Positions 61,001 to 64,000 of a stretch of 64,000 nt of DNA are shown here, in pieces. How positions within the stretch are numbered: position 1 is the first letter of the stretch; each line of letters begins with the position of its first letter. The stretch is from NCBI GenBank assembly GCA_030544215.1, contig JARZZO010000011.1, positions 13,378,001 to 13,442,000 of the forward strand, in the 5' to 3' direction. Origin of the DNA: Zantedeschia hybrid cultivar. Lineage: Eukaryota > Streptophyta > Magnoliopsida > Alismatales > Araceae. A program made the translations under genes and the position numbers. A model generated the notes under the pieces. That model saw only the letters and a list, made by a program, of their open reading frames with translations. It searched no databases and was not told the DNA's origin.

Positions 61001-63521
61001 CAGCACTAGGAGGATTCCCAGATGACCGCTCAGCAGCACCTTGAGATGCCATTCCTTCACAGCACAAGAAGATGAGAGATCGCGGAGCTTGTAGTAGACT
61101 AGAAGTGACCTCGTGGGAGAGATGAAGAGAGAATTCTATGAGGGAGAGAGAGCAAGAATGTTAGGAGGCTCAAAGGGCATTTGTGGAGCCTTAGGAGGGC
61201 CTTGGGGGGGTTTAAATAGACCCCCAAGGCCCAAACTAGCCGTTGCTGGCCGTTTGAGAACGGCCAGCAACGGCTAGTTTGACCCCCAACGGCTAGTCAA
61301 ACTAGCCGTTGGGGGCCGGGTCGGGCCGATCCGAGCCGACCCGGCCCGATCCGGTCCACGATCGCCCGATCCGGCTCGGACCGGCCGATCCGAGTCCTGG
61401 ACTCGGCCAGGAAACCCGGGATCGGCACGGTCGGCCAAAAACCTGTTCGACTCGGCCGATCCGTGCCGATCCGAGCCGAGTTTTTGAACCTTGAATTGGA
61501 TACACCCTGTATCCATGTCAAAACCAACTTGTTGACATCTATCCGGATCCTACTAAATGCTGTTCCCTTTGGATCTGTTTTTTAATTTGCTTACATTGTT
61601 TGTGCACATTGCCATAATTGGTGAACCATAGCATAGCTGGCCTTGGAGTTGGGGGTTATGATCTGGTACCCAAGTTGTAGTACTATCCACTTTTCAAACA
61701 AAAAAAGGGGAGGGTCTGGTACCCATGGGAGAATAAACAAGTGATGGAGACATGGGAAATACGTTGCCAGGGGTCTCCCTTGACTCTAGATGAAACCCTT
61801 AAAAAACATCACCTTTTTATACTTGGTGGCAGTGGCACTTCTTTTACCCATATGTGATGAGATTCATTTTTAGCTCATCGCTAGATGGGCTTGGCCAAGC
61901 TCGATGGCTAAAATGCCCAGATCAACTGGCCCATGCATGTTGGGCTGGCCACAACCACTGTTAATAACTCTGGAACTCGGATCTGGACTTTGCGACCTCG
62001 GACTTAAGATCTAGACTCAGTCTATGTTGGGTCCTTAGACATACTCGCCCTTAGGGCGGATGTCTTTGGGATGAACACCTCCAGTGATCAGGGGTTAGGC
62101 CATATTAGCTTGGTCGGTTTTCGCTGCGACATTTTTTGGTCGGTGGAAATTTCTGAACAAAAAGCCACGGTATGTCTGAGGAACCCTGTATGGGTTGGCA
62201 CCAATAGTGAGAAGCAGGACACCTCTATTCCCAATTATACCTCCGAGCTCTGTATGAGCTTACTGACGAGGGATGGGCTCATGGATGAGCTCTTTCAGTT
62301 CGAAACTCGACAGTACAATGAGCTTTGAGAGCTGATCATCGAGTTGGCTTGTCAAATGGACATCAGCCCTGAGCAAATAGTGCATCAGCCACTTGCTCCT
62401 GCTGCAGCTTGTCTGGAGCCCATCAAAGAGCAGGCCTAGCCAGAGATAGCATCATGGCACTCTGGGCTCAATGGCAACCTCACTATGAAAGCTGACTTGG
62501 GTGCTTTTTCCAGCACCATCTCAGAGACCTAGGAGACAGGAATCCTCTGGTCTGCCACCACTGCTCAGAAGTCATTTTCCAAGCCCTGTTGCACATGTCT
62601 CCAACCTTTTGAACCTGACCATGCATTTTGAGAGGGACATGGGGGAATCTATAGCAGTCACTTGGGAGGAGGAGCTCTAGCTTCAAGATCCTGCACCAGG
62701 GTATTGGTGTCTGGCCTTGCTGAAAGACATGGTGAGTTTTATATGCTGGTGCTACAAGTGCTAAAGATTCACCCATCTCCATCACTGACATGGTGCCACT
62801 GAGCTCACACCATTAGCCAAGCCCTGTTCACTGAGCTCAATAACTCATTTCATTTGCCATTAACTAGATCTCAAATCTATCAACAATTAAGTGGAGTCAA
62901 AGTGTTATTTTATTATTCCCTTATGAGATTGATTTAGGGGCAAGGTTTTTACCTTTTCACTCACCTCCAAACTCTGGATTTTTCTTTAAGAACTTCCTTT
63001 CCTTTTTGGCAAAGGTATTTTTTTAACTAGGATATGGACAACAAACAACTATACATAATATCTTTTTCCTCCTGCTGTGATTTTATTCTCAATTAACACG
63101 CAATAATGTTTAAAGGTATTTTTCTTCCTGCTGTGATTTTTTTTGTTAATTAACATGCAATAATGTCTAAAGGTATCCGTTGCCTATCAATGATTTTAAT
63201 TGTAATTATTTGATCTGGCACTTGTAGAGCAACATTGAGTAAAGGAATAGCTGGTTGATTCTTGTAATGAAATACTTTTTCTTTCTTTCTCAGAATCATT
63301 TTTCTCTTTTTATTGTGAAGTAGGTTGGTTTGCCCCTTGTACAACAATACCTTTTCCAGTTTGAGCAACTAGTAAAAGAGCATTTGCCAAAGTTGGGAGA
63401 GCATTTTTCACAGGAAATGATTAATCCAAGCATGTATGCAAGCCAGTGGTTTATAACGGTTTTTTCTTATTCTTTCCCATTTCCTTTAGCACTTCGACTT
63501 TGGGATGTCTTCCTCTATGAG
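52074..63521 (+). CDS. TBC/Rab-GAP domain protein (5' part, continues past the window)
   Basis: Coding exons: 52074-52213, 55263-55458, 56710-56880, 56996-57112 and 63324-63521, all in phase with GT-AG borders, giving the first 274 residues. The text matches Arabidopsis At3g02460/PAM1-type TBC proteins: RFGFIKKD, RKWRKMIGVGGSDWKHYVRR, RKGIPDCLRGLVWQLISGS, INPSMYASQWFITVFSYSFP. The catalytic arginine finger (IIRDISRTFPSH) and glutamine finger (GYVQGMGF, across the exon 4/5 junction) are present, so it should activate GTP hydrolysis by Rab GTPases in membrane traffic. The intron 57113-63323 is enlarged by a hAT element. The next expected exon (C-terminal TBC helices) was not found before 64000. 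Head to head with FTSHI3. Confidence 0.92.
52860..54760. other. Transposon-like insertion in Rab-GAP intron 2, unassigned
   Basis: Within a 3-kb intron, this stretch differs in composition from its surroundings. On the minus strand it has a tatatatagg-type box near 54500 and short open frames. No protein family, TIR or LTR pair could be established. It may be an LTR-type remnant. Confidence 0.3.
57404..61493 (-). mobile_element. Complete hAT transposon in Rab-GAP intron
   Basis: The ends are CAAGGTTAAGAAACCCGG (left) and, reverse complemented, CAAGGTTCAAAAACTCGG (right). A perfect 8-bp target duplication AATTGGAT lies at 57396-57403 and 61494-61501. Both subterminal regions (57417-57530 and 61313-61480) are packed with CCGATCCG/CGGATCGG words, as expected for hAT transposase binding sites. 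Length 4090 bp. It encodes a full transposase on the minus strand, opposite to the host gene. Confidence 0.95.
57690..61052 (-). CDS. hAT transposase (BED finger, DUF659, C-terminal dimerisation)
   Basis: Five exons join in phase with GT-AG borders: 61052-60671, 60575-60045, 59946-59143, 59062-58841 and 58756-57690, about 1001 residues with no stop. Start ATG gives MASQGAAERSS. A BED zinc finger follows (KVQCKYCNRIVSGGVYRFKQ then HLAG). DUF659 spans exons 2-3 (ECTLMCDGWTG, CKAGTVFWKSIDASG, QVVTDNVAAFKLAG, HLYWVPCSAHCIDLML). The hAT dimerisation domain opens exon 5 (YVAIRILSQTTSSSGCERNW then STFGLIHTKQRNRL). A long acidic, Ser-rich tail ends the protein. It performs cut-and-paste transposition with 8-bp target duplications. 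An intact frame plus intact ends means the element could be autonomous. Confidence 0.93.
61502..63323. other. Remainder of Rab-GAP intron 5
   Basis: No gene was recognised. 57130-57395 and 61502-61560 together look like an older repeat into which the hAT element jumped. 61700-62800 has long semi-open frames and a GC content above its surroundings, possibly a degraded retroelement body. 63060-63180 has two copies of a cctgctgtgatttt...caataatgt word (local tandem duplication). Confidence 0.4.
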
Positions 63522-64000
63522 GTTAGTGATGTAATTTTATCTTTTTTGACGTTTTATTGCTTCTCATGGGCTATGTTTTTAGTGCTTTACAGCTGATTCC
63601 CATTAACTGTTGAACACATGATAAATGTTTCTTTAGCCCCCACCTGTATTTATAGCCACCTTTTGTTATTTATTTGATGCTTATTCCAGCCTAACTCTAT
63701 TAGGAGATATTTTAGTTGATCAGATCATGAATTGTCTGTAGCTATGCAGGGTTGCCAAGTTGGTGCATATGCAGGCAGATTTATTATATCAGTGAAACAT
63801 GATTGATGCGGGAGAAGGACGGGGAATCCAGAGGAAGGGGTCGGAGGCCAAGGAAGAAGAAGAAGAAAGGGCAAGAAGGCAAGGCTGAACAGGGGAGGAA
63901 GAAGGGGGGGGGGGGGGAGAAGATGATCACATGGGCATCTCACCCCTTCACACCAACCCTTTACGGGTTCTACACACAGCATAGTGGCGGCTGCAATAGG
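63522..64000. other. Rab-GAP intron, window end
   Basis: The next Rab-GAP exon is not present. A purine-rich stretch with a G tract lies at 63900-63920. Nothing else is recognised. Confidence 0.5.

Noticed and set aside
61274..61527. Asp/Arg/Gly-rich frames at the hAT right end
   Set aside because: They are translations of the CCGATCCG subterminal array, not a protein.

Overview
This is plant nuclear DNA, most likely from a monocot. The genes are split by introns with GT-AG borders (one GC-AG). The four DUF1262 genes have extremely GC-rich exons in an AT-rich, transposon-filled background, a contrast typical of commelinid monocots. The species cannot be told from the sequence. No bacterial, viral or organellar genome is present.

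Layout. (1) 1-2871: remains of an ETO1-type TPR gene (one exon with a premature stop) abutting the end of a CACTA DNA transposon. (2) 2880-13790: an old tandem duplication carrying two minus-strand DUF1262 genes (4211-5613 and 11843-13221), separated by small inverted-repeat elements and a candidate solo LTR. (3) 14325-18752: a decayed copia retrotransposon (minus strand), split by an insertion that itself contains a 1585-bp solo LTR with a perfect 5-bp target duplication. (4) 18753-43275: a younger segmental duplication. Unit A (18753-26655) and unit B (28008-43275) each carry one plus-strand DUF1262 gene (20310-21701 and 34788-36183) followed by FTSHI3 sequence on the minus strand. In unit A FTSHI3 is a deleted pseudogene. 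In unit B it continues beyond the duplication into a complete four-exon gene (37063-45159). Unit B alone carries a 4708-bp CACTA element (28256-32963) whose cargo is pieces of two isoprenoid genes, HMG-CoA reductase and a CCD1-type carotenoid cleavage dioxygenase. (5) 45160-49560: AT-rich intergenic DNA. (6) About 49560 to the window end: the 5' part of a TBC/Rab-GAP gene on the plus strand, head to head with FTSHI3. Its sixth exon lies beyond a 6.2-kb intron that holds a complete hAT transposon (57404-61493) with an uninterrupted five-exon transposase.

The host genes are two unrelated housekeeping-type loci (a plastid FtsH-like AAA protein and a Rab GTPase activator) next to a four-copy cluster of DUF1262 genes of unknown function. 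From memory, the Arabidopsis relatives of FTSHI3 and this Rab-GAP are adjacent (At3g02450/At3g02460), so this pair is probably ancient synteny. The rest of the window is a record of transposition, gene-fragment capture, duplication and loss. The order of events can be read: LINE insertion in FTSHI3 intron 1, then segmental duplication, then CACTA, SINE and AT-rich insertions in unit B and exon-removing deletions in unit A.
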